64,000 nucleotides of DNA, taken from positions 1 to 64,000 of the IMG/VR virus record IMGVR_UViG_3300034093_001036. One strand, written 5' to 3'. The first letter of the stretch is position 1, and the number at the start of each line of letters is the position of its first letter. The position numbers were made by a program, and so were the translations under genes. This document shows, piece after piece, positions 41,942-50,746 of this stretch. The stretch comes from a virus. The notes beneath the pieces were generated by a model. The model worked only from the letters and a program-made list of their open reading frames with translations, had not been told where the DNA came from and searched no databases.

Positions 41942-42358
41942 TTATCCGAAAGCCTTCTGGATTTCTTCTGGTGTAGCAACTCTAACATGTGATCTAGTTA
42001 GCCACTTGTCTGCTTGCTTTTGTGTTACGATATTATATCCTCTGCTAAGAGTTCCAACTTCTTGCCAGTGAACGCTCTTTGTTGAGTGAAGCGCCACCTT
42101 TCCTGAAAGGTTTACATCTGTGTTAATTGTTTTACTTGCGCCGTCTGCTGCCATTGATCCAATAGCACCTGTCTCTGTAAAGCCTAGTGCTTGAACTGGC
42201 TCAACTACTGCTGGTGCTTCTACCACTGCTTCAACTACTGCTTCAACTACAGGTTCTACTGTAGGCTCTACTGCAACTTCTACTACTGGTGCTTCGACAT
42301 AGTCATGCTCTTCTGCATTTTCTGCTGAAAACGGATTGTTATAATTATTATTTTCCAT
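41942..42358 (-). CDS. Hypothetical head-region protein with acidic repeat
   Basis: The 138-residue protein has an acidic N-terminal half of VEAPVVE-type repeats (residues about 20-57), then a compact basic part (KVALHSTKSVHWQEVGTLSRGYNIVTQKQADKWLTRSHVRVATPEEIQKAFG in several strands and helices). AAGGAGG is six bases before the ATG, and a TATAAT lies at 42382-42377. It is located directly after the capsid gene, where decoration or head-completion proteins are often found. No named family is recognised. Confidence 0.6.
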   Translation of the reverse strand: MENNNYNNPFSAENAEEHDYVEAPVVEVAVEPTVEPVVEAVVEAVVEAPAVVEPVQALGFTETGAIGSMAADGASKTINTDVNLSGKVALHSTKSVHWQEVGTLSRGYNIVTQKQADKWLTRSHVRVATPEEIQKAFG

Positions 42359-42376
42359 TGTATCCTCCTTGTTTGT

Positions 42377-42382
42377 ATTATA
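42377..42382 (-). promoter_or_regulatory. TATAAT box after the capsid terminator
   Basis: TATAAT lies 24-19 bases before the ATG at 42358, just beyond the hairpin at 42398-42427. No -35 is evident. It may restart transcription for the connector genes. Confidence 0.4.
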
Positions 42383-42395
42383 TCATTAAAGTATT

Positions 42396-42427
42396 AAGGG
42401 GGACAGGAGAGTGAACTCCCGCCCCCC
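42396..42427 (-). terminator. Hairpin after the major capsid gene (partial terminator)
   Basis: The minus strand has GGGGG-GC-GGGAG, a six-base loop, then CTCCT-GT-CCCCC followed by only TTAATACTTT. The stem is strong, but the short T run suggests partial termination, which would lower expression of the connector genes relative to capsid. Confidence 0.6.
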
Positions 42428-42448
42428 ATTAAAGGTACTGATTACAGA

Positions 42449-43591
42449 TTATGAATCTGATGCAGAATCAGCGAATGCAATTGCATCCTCTTCTTCCCAC
42501 TGAATACCAAAGCGGACGAATACTGTGTACTCAATTGTGTCCTTCTTTGCTACGTACTCACGGTTTACAACGATGTCGCGCTGGAATCCCCATACACGGT
42601 TTGCAGGGAATGTCAAGTCGACAAAGCCTGCTGGGTAGTAAGGAACTTCCTGAACTTCAATTCCGAGAACACGTGTTGTACGTGCTCCACCGAATGTCTG
42701 TCCGAGTCCATCTAGATAGTTCTGACGGTTTGACTGTGTGCTTCCTGGCATACGGCCAGTGAATGCTTCTGCAACTGCATCTGCAAGGGTACCGTTATTC
42801 TTAACGATTCCTCCGAATACATCTGTACCTGCGTAGAACTTAAGATTGTTCTTAAGTGCACGGTACTTACGTGGCATTGCATTGATGATTCCCTGCATAA
42901 CTTCAGGTGTCCAGGCGTTATCTGTTACAGTTACAACTGACTCGTGTGCTTGTCCAGCACCTGTTCCAGTCTTTTCCTTATTGATAAATCCGTCCATGAT
43001 TGACAAGAATGAGCCTGTCGCTCCGTCACCATTGATAGCGAGATCTTCGATATCATTTGCGAATGCGTTGGTCATTAAGCGTACCAAGTGATCTTCTAGA
43101 GCGTCACCTTCTACACCATCTTCCAATGATTCTGCTGTTACTTCCCAATCAAGACGAATCTTCTTGGTAGTAAGTTCGACCTTAGAGAATGTTGCACCTG
43201 TGTTTGTGTATGTACCAATTGCTTGCGCTGCTGCACGAATTACACGCTCACCGACGTTTACCTTCTCAAGTTCCATAGAATTAGCCTTCATTGTTACACG
43301 ACGGCCATCCTTTGCTAATACTGTTGCGTCCCAAACATAGTCGATAAAACGACGTGCCTGCTCAGGGCGCAAAATTCCAGAAGCCGCTGAACCACTAGGG
43401 TTAACAGCGTTTGCTCCGCTTGTAGATCCAAGGGTTGCTGTTGGAATATTTCCAAGTGTACTTGCACCTGGTGTTGCTACTCCACCAATACCACCTGATG
43501 CGAAAGCACCTTGACCCTGATACAGACCTGGAGTTTCTCCTCCTAGATTTGCTTCAGCGCCTGGCTGGTTTTTGATTATTTCTTCTGACAT
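42449..43591 (-). CDS. Major capsid protein, HK97 fold
   Basis: The protein has 380 residues from ATG 43591. AGGAGGTGACA lies just before this ATG, so the in-frame ATG at 43618 is rejected. A Gly/Ala/Ser-rich N-terminal arm (about 10-75) precedes ILRPEQARRFIDYVWD. Then follow EVTAESLEDG (E-loop to spine helix region), LEDHLVRLMTNAFANDIEDLA and WEEEDAIAFADS at the end. The strand/helix order fits the HK97 A- and P-domains. The N-terminal arm may be removed by the protease encoded just upstream. A hairpin terminator follows. Confidence 0.88.
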   Translation of the reverse strand: MSEEIIKNQPGAEANLGGETPGLYQGQGAFASGGIGGVATPGASTLGNIPTATLGSTSGANAVNPSGSAASGILRPEQARRFIDYVWDATVLAKDGRRVTMKANSMELEKVNVGERVIRAAAQAIGTYTNTGATFSKVELTTKKIRLDWEVTAESLEDGVEGDALEDHLVRLMTNAFANDIEDLAINGDGATGSFLSIMDGFINKEKTGTGAGQAHESVVTVTDNAWTPEVMQGIINAMPRKYRALKNNLKFYAGTDVFGGIVKNNGTLADAVAEAFTGRMPGSTQSNRQNYLDGLGQTFGGARTTRVLGIEVQEVPYYPAGFVDLTFPANRVWGFQRDIVVNREYVAKKDTIEYTVFVRFGIQWEEEDAIAFADSASDS

Positions 43592-43614
43592 ATTGTCACC
43601 TCCTAGTGATTTTT

Positions 43615-44955
43615 TCATTTGAATAGATCGGCTGTTTTGAGGAAACTACCGCCCCATAGGGATTTTTCAACCATTTCAGGTTGAGACTGAAAGATATCGC
43701 CGATATCTCCAGACTTTCGGAATGCGGTGTCTGCTTCCACAGCGTCTACTCGTTTTCCAAATTCATTAAATTCACTTGAAACTGTTGCAATATCTTTTGC
43801 AACTGCTGTAAATGAATCCTTTACTGTATCAACGTCTACCTTTGAAGACTTAAGAAGTTCTACTTCTGCTTGCAAAGATTTTACTGTTGACACTAGATCG
43901 CTAAAGGCTGATTCTAGAGTATTTTTCATTTCAGTAACTGCATCTGCAATTACCTCTTCTGACTTAGATACTTCTACAACTGCTTCTGTTACTGTTTCGA
44001 CTGCTTCAGCATCTTCTGCTTTAGCAATCTCTTCTGCTACAACTTCGTCTGCCTTGACAACATCTGTTGTCTCAACCTCTTCTGCCTTAGCAACTTCTTC
44101 AATAACTTCTGCAATTGATGCATCTGCCTCTGGAGCGACCATAACATCTTCAAGCACATCTGTTTTTTCAACTTGTGTTTTTGATTTTGTCATAGGTTGT
44201 ACCTCCTTGTTAATCTTAGAAGTATTAATGCCTTTAGCACTATCAACTAAGAATTTTATCATTGTTGTTTTTTCATTATCCGTTTTTTCAACGAAACCTA
44301 TATTTTCCATAGCATTGCCTGTTGTAGGACTTACTTCTGACTCATTCTCTGAAATCTGTACTATACCAGACTCTCTATCATAAAAAACATTTTCAAGTAC
44401 GGTGGCATCTGCTTTAAACACATCGACTCCATCAACCTTTTCAACTGATACAATATTTGCAAACTGATTTGCTGGTGAATCTACAAGACTCAACTCTATC
44501 AAATCATATTGCTTAATAATTCTAATTGCCTTGTCTGATTTTTCATCAAACCCGTCATCCCATTTATTCATTCTTCCACCAATTGAAAAACCAGAAAGAG
44601 TTCCATCAAGGACCTTTTCCCAAGTATCTTGTGCACCCTTTGAAACATAAGCAGATACAAAAACACCGCTATAAAACTTTTTTGATTCTGGATCAAAATA
44701 TTTTTCTGCTTTAAAGTCAACCATTTTACCAACTGCTAATGGCTGGTGCATCTCACGAATATTTCCTCGGAATTTTGCAAAGGCATCCATTGACGCTTCT
44801 GCTGTAACAATGTCATCTTGCTTGTCAATGTTGTCTAGAGATGCAAATCCAGATACGGTTCTTCGCTCTTTGTCTACCTTTGAAAAAGGCATTGAAAGAC
44901 GCAAATTTTCCCCATTAGAGTTCCAATGGGCTTTGGATATATTACTCACTATCAT
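43615..44955 (-). CDS. Prohead protease fused to scaffold-like coiled coil (XkdF-type)
   Basis: The protein has 446 residues. The protease part (about 15-185) has EMHQPLAVGK (likely catalytic His), LSGFSIGGRM (likely Ser) and IELSLVDSPANQ, the pattern of HK97/XkdF-type prohead serine proteases. A linker precedes an acidic Val/Glu/Ala-rich region (about 255-345) and a coiled coil (VKSLQAEVELLKSS, about 365-400), which should act as scaffold. Protease and scaffold in one chain allow self-removal after shell assembly. It ends one to four bases from the capsid leader. A short TTATAAT abuts the ATG. Confidence 0.82.
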   Translation of the reverse strand: MIVSNISKAHWNSNGENLRLSMPFSKVDKERRTVSGFASLDNIDKQDDIVTAEASMDAFAKFRGNIREMHQPLAVGKMVDFKAEKYFDPESKKFYSGVFVSAYVSKGAQDTWEKVLDGTLSGFSIGGRMNKWDDGFDEKSDKAIRIIKQYDLIELSLVDSPANQFANIVSVEKVDGVDVFKADATVLENVFYDRESGIVQISENESEVSPTTGNAMENIGFVEKTDNEKTTMIKFLVDSAKGINTSKINKEVQPMTKSKTQVEKTDVLEDVMVAPEADASIAEVIEEVAKAEEVETTDVVKADEVVAEEIAKAEDAEAVETVTEAVVEVSKSEEVIADAVTEMKNTLESAFSDLVSTVKSLQAEVELLKSSKVDVDTVKDSFTAVAKDIATVSSEFNEFGKRVDAVEADTAFRKSGDIGDIFQSQPEMVEKSLWGGSFLKTADLFK

Positions 44956-45004
44956 ATTATAAGCCCCCTTTTACACATATATCACAATATGGACATATAG
45001 GACA

Positions 45005-46597
45005 TTAAGGAGTTTTTCTTCCCTCTCCCTTTGGTGCTCTTCCAGCAACTGTTGAAGTGCTGTCTGAATTATTATTTGTTCTTGCAGAGTCTCTGGCTCT
45101 TGTAGTTGTTGCTTCTGCTGCTGCGGTTGCTTTAAGATCTAAGACCTCGTCGCCACCTTCTCTTTGTGGCATATCCAAAAGAACTCTTGCCTCGTTTGGA
45201 GTCATAATTTGATTCTTAACATATCTTTCAAGAATTTGAGACTGTGCAATTTCATCTGTTAAGGTTAATTCATTAAAAACAAACTCAAGAATATCGGTTT
45301 TTTCACGGACAATCTTGTTGATCATTTTTTCAATTTGTCTTTGTGCTGGTCTTGCAACCTGCTCCTTAAATGTGCGATCCTGTGCAAGTGCTGCTGCGAT
45401 TGATGCAGAATCTCCGCCTCCAAGTTTAGACAATGGAACTTGATGTGCTACCAGAATGTCATCACGGTTTTGTTTACGATACTCTTTAAAGGAGCCATCT
45501 TGTATCCCGTCTTCAATGGGATCCATTTTAAACTCTACCTTATTGTTTTCGCTATCTCCTGGTAATGGAATATATAGGGTTCTATGTGACTGCCCTCTGA
45601 GATTTGTCTGTAAGAATCGGAACATCTTATCTTCTGCGTCTCCAGAGAGTTTTGCACCCTTTAATGTTACAACATATCTTGGAACTGCTTTGTTTGCAAA
45701 GTAGTCAATATTGTATTGTGAAGCAAGTGAGTCTCCATGCAATGAGTTAATTGCCGACATAATGTCTGGCACTCCGTAAAATGTGTTTAATGGTGAGTAT
45801 TGTTTAAAGTGAATAATTTCGTTTGGTCTAGCATCTGTAGTTAATGGGTTCTGATTCTTTGCTCCAAAGTTGCGGAAGTAAACAATCTTGTTTCCAATGA
45901 TCTGAACATAGCCATCTTTAATTCTTCGAACACGCATTGTTGTTGCTGGTATATGTCCGACATACCCAATCTCTCCACGAGTAGTTCTTCCAATTTCTAG
46001 ATAACCGTTACCAGTAGACTGAAGGTCTGTATAAACCTTTTCCATTGTTGCTGTAAATGAGTCGTCGTCATTAAGAGATTCTAGCCAATCACGCATCTCA
46101 ATCTTTGCTCGTTCAATTCTTTTTCTTGCCTTCTGTGTTGCACTATTATCTTCAGATGCTTCAAGTCTCATCATTGTTCTTTGAGAAACCTTAAACTCAT
46201 AACCTAAGCCAACAATGTTTTCTACCTTAGCATCAATGGCTGCGTGGTTTGCAAAAGATGTGTCGTAATAGTTTGCTAATTCATAAAGGTTCCAAGGTGG
46301 TGTGATAACGTCGAACATTCCATAGCCGTTTACATATACTAGGCCTGGGTTTATTTCTTTTGATTGTGCTCCATCAATACCGCTTTTTCCAGCAAGTGCT
46401 GCAGTTGTGTATTGAGTTGTTGGTTCAACCATCTTTGTTGAAGATCTGCTTATGCGTCTTTTAAAGTTTGCTTCTAGTCCGTCAAGAGATTTTAATGAAT
46501 CCCAATTTCCGTTAAATGGATCTGACTTTGAAAAAGTATCATCTTTCTTTATTGATTCATCAATCCTTGCACTAATCTCATAATCGTTGTCTTCCAT
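45005..46597 (-). CDS. Portal protein
   Basis: The 530-residue protein has PPWNLYELANYYDTSFANHA, split here, IDAKVENIVGLGYEF (wing start), GNGYLEIGRT, IIHFKQYSPLNTFYGVPD and ISAINSLHGD, the classical sequence run of SPP1/HK97-type portals, and YVKNQIMTPNEARVLLDMP near the end. Portals form the dodecameric vertex through which DNA is packaged. GAGGAA precedes the ATG. The C-terminus is low-complexity Thr/Ser/Asn. It lies between a small hypothetical gene and the protease gene. Confidence 0.9.
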   Translation of the reverse strand: MEDNDYEISARIDESIKKDDTFSKSDPFNGNWDSLKSLDGLEANFKRRISRSSTKMVEPTTQYTTAALAGKSGIDGAQSKEINPGLVYVNGYGMFDVITPPWNLYELANYYDTSFANHAAIDAKVENIVGLGYEFKVSQRTMMRLEASEDNSATQKARKRIERAKIEMRDWLESLNDDDSFTATMEKVYTDLQSTGNGYLEIGRTTRGEIGYVGHIPATTMRVRRIKDGYVQIIGNKIVYFRNFGAKNQNPLTTDARPNEIIHFKQYSPLNTFYGVPDIMSAINSLHGDSLASQYNIDYFANKAVPRYVVTLKGAKLSGDAEDKMFRFLQTNLRGQSHRTLYIPLPGDSENNKVEFKMDPIEDGIQDGSFKEYRKQNRDDILVAHQVPLSKLGGGDSASIAAALAQDRTFKEQVARPAQRQIEKMINKIVREKTDILEFVFNELTLTDEIAQSQILERYVKNQIMTPNEARVLLDMPQREGGDEVLDLKATAAAEATTTRARDSARTNNNSDSTSTVAGRAPKGEGRKTP

Positions 46598-46599
46598 GA

Positions 46600-46986
46600 T
46601 TATTCCTCATCCCCATACTTAGCAATTGTATCTTTTGCTGCTTGTACTGCTCCAAGGTCGTTTAGGTTTGGTATAAGTCCAGACTTCATGCGATCAACTT
46701 GCTCAGAATATTCTTCTTCTGAAACTCTTGTTAGCCCTGGAACAAATACGCATGTACCATCTCCTGGATCTCCGTAATGCATTGCAGTCTTTTTTAGTTC
46801 TGCCATTCTAGTAAAGTCGTTTTTATCTGAAGGTATATTGAGTACAGAACCGTTTCCATCTGTAAACCATTTACCATTTGCTTTCTTATACACATAAAGG
46901 CCCCAGTCATAGTTCTTTTCAATGACCTGACGTCTAACGTTTTTTACAATTGGTTGACCAGTTTTTGGGTCTATAAGGGAATCCAT
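46600..46986 (-). CDS. Hypothetical protein next to portal
   Basis: The 128-residue protein has NYDWGLYVYKKANGKWFTDGNGSVLNIPSDK, in strand-turn-strand form, and a helical end (DRMKSGLIPNLNDLGAVQAAKDTIAKYG). No family is recognised. It stops three bases from the portal gene start, so it is probably co-translated with portal and belongs to the head module. A promoter TGGTATACT at 46994-47002 puts the predicted transcript start one base before the ATG. Confidence 0.6.
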   Translation of the reverse strand: MDSLIDPKTGQPIVKNVRRQVIEKNYDWGLYVYKKANGKWFTDGNGSVLNIPSDKNDFTRMAELKKTAMHYGDPGDGTCVFVPGLTRVSEEEYSEQVDRMKSGLIPNLNDLGAVQAAKDTIAKYGDEE

Positions 46987-46993
46987 AACTACA

Positions 46994-47002
46994 AGTATAC
47001 CA
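46994..47002 (-). promoter_or_regulatory. Extended -10 TGGTATACT giving a near-leaderless start
   Basis: TGGTATACT in the 18-base gap after the LamG-like gene ends seven bases before the ATG at 46986, so the predicted leader is one base. It would start the portal-protease-capsid unit. Confidence 0.55.
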
Positions 47003-47004
47003 TA

Positions 47005-50000
47005 TTAGGCTGGGGTCTCTACGAACTGACTCCATTTTACGTCAGTAAATATAGTGTATGTATACTCTTCAAAACGAACTGGTCTATCATCATCTACAAT
47101 AATTTTGTTTGTGCCCGTATAACTCTTATAAACATCTGAAGGGTTTACACCATAATAACTTGTTTCTGATAAGACAAGAACCTTATTCCAGTTAAAAGAT
47201 GGACTATCCCAGAACTCCCAGTCAAGGGGCGAAGACCCCAAAACCTTAACTCTAAACCAAGGTCTTTCTGCTATGTTCTGAACTTCTTGTAGATTAGTAG
47301 ACTGATAGTATGAAAGGCTGTTAAATAGTAGTGGTCCAGTTAATCTTACTGCCCCTTCAAAAAATGAAAAATTAAGACTGTTTGCAAAATTAATCCCAAG
47401 GAATCCCCACTCTTGAAGAGTTATTACTGGCTCTTTTACTATTTTTCCATTCCAATAAAATCCAATACCGTTTTGGACTAGGCCAGTATTTGCATCTATT
47501 GCGTAAATTTTTGCTCTGCGTCCAGAAGGATCATTAGCAACCATGTAAAATTTTATGTAAGAATCTTTGCTTTGGATTTCAAATATCTGTGTTGGTGCAT
47601 ATGGGAAATAGTCTCCGTCAAACCTTACGGCCATTTGCATTGCTATAGCCTTAAATCCTTCGGCTCTGCTTTCATTTACAGGAATCATAAGACCTCTATT
47701 AACTAATGGATCATACCTTCCTTTTAATTGAATTCCGCTTGTTTTGGTTAAATAAAGATACGGAGATGATCCTGTATAGATTGCAAAAGGATTATTCTTT
47801 TTAAAGTTATAATAAATTCCAGTCTTTGTATATGGATAAACAGATGTTCCAAACCTTGTTCCAATTGGACTAGCATCAGATTCATTAAATGCTTGTGATG
47901 CATAAGAAAGTTTTTTAATTAATACATTGTTTGTTTCTGAATTTTTTACATTCATTTCTATGTGTGTAACAATAGACAAGTCATTGAAGTCTACTCCAGT
48001 TGGTGGGTATATAATCATATTATCTACAACTTCATATTTTGTTGTCATCCAGTCTGAACCAGGAACTAATACTCCATCTCTTGAAGGTCTTTCTGTTTTT
48101 GTAAAATAATAGTATGTTTGGTTTGCACCCAATTCTGTATATTGAAAAGTTACATAACTTTTTACAATTGATCCATCTGTGTCATATTTATATTCTTTTG
48201 CTATTTTATTTTTTAAATCATCGTAATCATTGTATCCAGTAAAAAGGTAATTGTCTAGTGATGTGTATGTTCTTTGAACTGGGGTTCCGTATTCATCTGA
48301 TAACTCTGCATATGTCCAAGCCTCTGGATCTGTTTCTATTGCTACAGTCTTTGATGGTATTGGGTAATCAATATTAAACTGAATAAAGTCAAGATCAAAA
48401 TATTGGTCCCCTCGTTTATCAAGAACGGATTCAGCAAAATATGTTAGTGGAAGTTGATCTTCCCAATATGCGCTTGCAGATACAGCAAGTTTGTATGTAT
48501 CAAAAACTATCTCTGGTAAAAGAGTATAACTTGCAACATGGTCTAAAAGGGAATCCTCTTCAGCAACAACCACACTACCGCCAGTAAGTGCTCCATTTGC
48601 TGTGTCTGTTGTACCTCCATAAGGTGGCATAGAAGTTGTATCTATTCCTCCGTCTATGTTGATTAACTGGTTATTTTGGTAAATAGCAAACAAGTCTTCA
48701 TTCCATACTGGAACACCTATCTCATTAAACAAAGATCTAATTTTTTGAAAGTTATATGCTGTACATAGTCCTACATTGTATATTTTTCCAGTAAAAGTTG
48801 ATAGACCGTTCTTGTCTCCACCAACATACATTCTTAGGTCTGATAAAGATCCAAAAAAGTCTGATGCTGGGTTTCCAAATCTTGATACAAATGCTGGAAT
48901 GTTTAAACCTATGTCTACTAGTTCTCCTGGCTCCGCAACTAAAGGAGAATAGATGGTTTCTGATATTCCGTTATAATTAATAATATAAGATATTTGATTA
49001 TTTAAAAGTTGTATCTTGAAATAACTATTTGTATTTTCTTTTTCTATTTTAAAAAGTGTTTGGGCTGAACTTGAGGTTTGTGGTAATCTAAAACAACCGT
49101 AGAAAGCAGATACTGGGGTTTTTATAAAATCAAAATTTTTAAAGAAAAGATGACCAGAAACATTATTCCAAGAAGTGTTTGGTCTAAAGGAAAAAAAGTT
49201 TCTTGTATCTGATGATTGAACTAGACCACAATCTGACAAAAGTTCTTTTTCTGTTTTTGATGACAAGACTGTTTCTGGAAGTGGGTGAGATAAAACAGAA
49301 AGAGACTTATTTACAATTGATGTATTATCATTAAAGGCTTGACTCCACGAACCTACCTTTGGATATGAGTAGTTTGAGGTGTAGTCTGCAAATGAATAAT
49401 CAATAAAAACAGATGTTCCACTATAAGATGTATTAATGTTTTCTGGAATATCAACGCCTTGCCCAAACACAAACCTTCTTTTTGCAACAGCAGTTGCAAC
49501 AATGTATGGATAAATTCCAACGCAGTCAACCTCTATTGGATATATATCATTATATGCGTAAAAGCCTATCCAGTCTTGATCTTTAAGACTTTCATTTAAC
49601 ATAGAAGGTAAAGAAAGTGACTCAGTTAAATAGTTTAAAGAAACAACTTCTTGGCCATTTATTACAAGAGATGCAGTGTCTTTGCCAACACGCATGTGAA
49701 CCAGCATTGGCCTTGTCCACTCACCAACATAATATGCACCATAGTTATCTCCTATCTTTAATCCTATTGATGGTCCATCAACATATATTCCATCTTCTGA
49801 TGCAATTGGACCAATAATTCTTTTCCTGTCATTACTATATGAATTTATTCTAAGCCAGGTTTCAAAAGTATACTGCTTAAATTTTCCAGACTCATTTAAA
49901 AATCCAGAACCAGGAACTATAAGGGAGGGCAAATCTGTATTTGGATATATAGTTGTAAGACCAGATGTTCCATAGACAATTGGAATACCTGAATTTTTTG

Positions 50001-50721
50001 CCTTAAGCATATTATCGGAAACTAAATAATATGCGTCTAACTCTTGCAGTCCGTAACATTTTGACACAACGCCCTTTTGTGGTGCAATAGATATAGTGGA
50101 TGGTATATCAATTGACTCAACTCCAAGGGATGTAGATGCAAACTCTTCTGACCATTGACCAAGACTTATTCCGTTTACTAAAAACACATCATCTGTTTCT
50201 GATCCACCAATAAAGTTAATCTTAAAAACTAGTCTTATATCTGTATCATCTGGTGGCGTATCAAAAGTTTCTGATATAAAAATCCAGTTGCTATTTATTA
50301 CTGTGTCATAGTTTTTTAAATGAACTATGTCATCTCCACTTGTTGTGTCTGTGTATTGATAACCAATTTCAAGACCAGCAATATATGCGCTTTCAGAATA
50401 AAAATATCCACCTACAGAAAATGTTCTTAAATAAGTATTAAAGTCTCTTAGGCTCATTATTTCATTACTTGTTGCAATTATAGAAGCCAACTCGTTGTCT
50501 GTTGGTGTAGCGGTAATTTTACCCACATAACTATTTATAAATGGTTCGTCTATTGATTGAGAATAGTCTTGATATGTACCGCCAACAATTGTCCAATTTG
50601 ACAAATTTCTTTGCGACTCTGAAAGTAAAGAAATGTAATCTGCTGTATCATCTAAAGCCCATAGACCAGTCGGATGCTCAGCAAAGACTTTTTCGGCATA
50701 TAGGTTTGATGGATTAGACAT
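47005..50721 (-). CDS. Large LamG/ConA-like virion protein
   Basis: The protein has 1238 residues, nearly all beta. Two or more LamG-type domains are visible: YTFETWLRINSYSNDRKRI (about 290-310) leading to VHMRVGKDTASLVINGQEVV, and IKFYMVANDPSGRRAKIYAID near 1105-1125. Opening GLWALDDTADYISL is the usual beginning of a LamG unit. Such jelly-roll proteins bind glycans and serve as fibres or decoration proteins. The gene sits upstream of the portal, not with the tail genes, so it may belong to the head surface. TGGTAAAAT lies shortly before the ATG (predicted leader three bases). Confidence 0.7.
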   Translation of the reverse strand: MSNPSNLYAEKVFAEHPTGLWALDDTADYISLLSESQRNLSNWTIVGGTYQDYSQSIDEPFINSYVGKITATPTDNELASIIATSNEIMSLRDFNTYLRTFSVGGYFYSESAYIAGLEIGYQYTDTTSGDDIVHLKNYDTVINSNWIFISETFDTPPDDTDIRLVFKINFIGGSETDDVFLVNGISLGQWSEEFASTSLGVESIDIPSTISIAPQKGVVSKCYGLQELDAYYLVSDNMLKAKNSGIPIVYGTSGLTTIYPNTDLPSLIVPGSGFLNESGKFKQYTFETWLRINSYSNDRKRIIGPIASEDGIYVDGPSIGLKIGDNYGAYYVGEWTRPMLVHMRVGKDTASLVINGQEVVSLNYLTESLSLPSMLNESLKDQDWIGFYAYNDIYPIEVDCVGIYPYIVATAVAKRRFVFGQGVDIPENINTSYSGTSVFIDYSFADYTSNYSYPKVGSWSQAFNDNTSIVNKSLSVLSHPLPETVLSSKTEKELLSDCGLVQSSDTRNFFSFRPNTSWNNVSGHLFFKNFDFIKTPVSAFYGCFRLPQTSSSAQTLFKIEKENTNSYFKIQLLNNQISYIINYNGISETIYSPLVAEPGELVDIGLNIPAFVSRFGNPASDFFGSLSDLRMYVGGDKNGLSTFTGKIYNVGLCTAYNFQKIRSLFNEIGVPVWNEDLFAIYQNNQLINIDGGIDTTSMPPYGGTTDTANGALTGGSVVVAEEDSLLDHVASYTLLPEIVFDTYKLAVSASAYWEDQLPLTYFAESVLDKRGDQYFDLDFIQFNIDYPIPSKTVAIETDPEAWTYAELSDEYGTPVQRTYTSLDNYLFTGYNDYDDLKNKIAKEYKYDTDGSIVKSYVTFQYTELGANQTYYYFTKTERPSRDGVLVPGSDWMTTKYEVVDNMIIYPPTGVDFNDLSIVTHIEMNVKNSETNNVLIKKLSYASQAFNESDASPIGTRFGTSVYPYTKTGIYYNFKKNNPFAIYTGSSPYLYLTKTSGIQLKGRYDPLVNRGLMIPVNESRAEGFKAIAMQMAVRFDGDYFPYAPTQIFEIQSKDSYIKFYMVANDPSGRRAKIYAIDANTGLVQNGIGFYWNGKIVKEPVITLQEWGFLGINFANSLNFSFFEGAVRLTGPLLFNSLSYYQSTNLQEVQNIAERPWFRVKVLGSSPLDWEFWDSPSFNWNKVLVLSETSYYGVNPSDVYKSYTGTNKIIVDDDRPVRFEEYTYTIFTDVKWSQFVETPA

Positions 50722-50746
50722 TATAGGTCTATTTTACCACAGAAGA

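Noticed and set aside
43592-43618. Upstream start (MKKSLGGDN-) for the capsid gene
   Set aside because: AGGAGGTGACA lies between the two ATG codons and fits only the one at 43591.
43727-44383. Plus-strand 218-codon Ser/Thr-rich ORF opposite the protease-scaffold gene
   Set aside because: Antisense shadow of the Glu/Val/Ala-rich scaffold region, with no ribosome-binding site.
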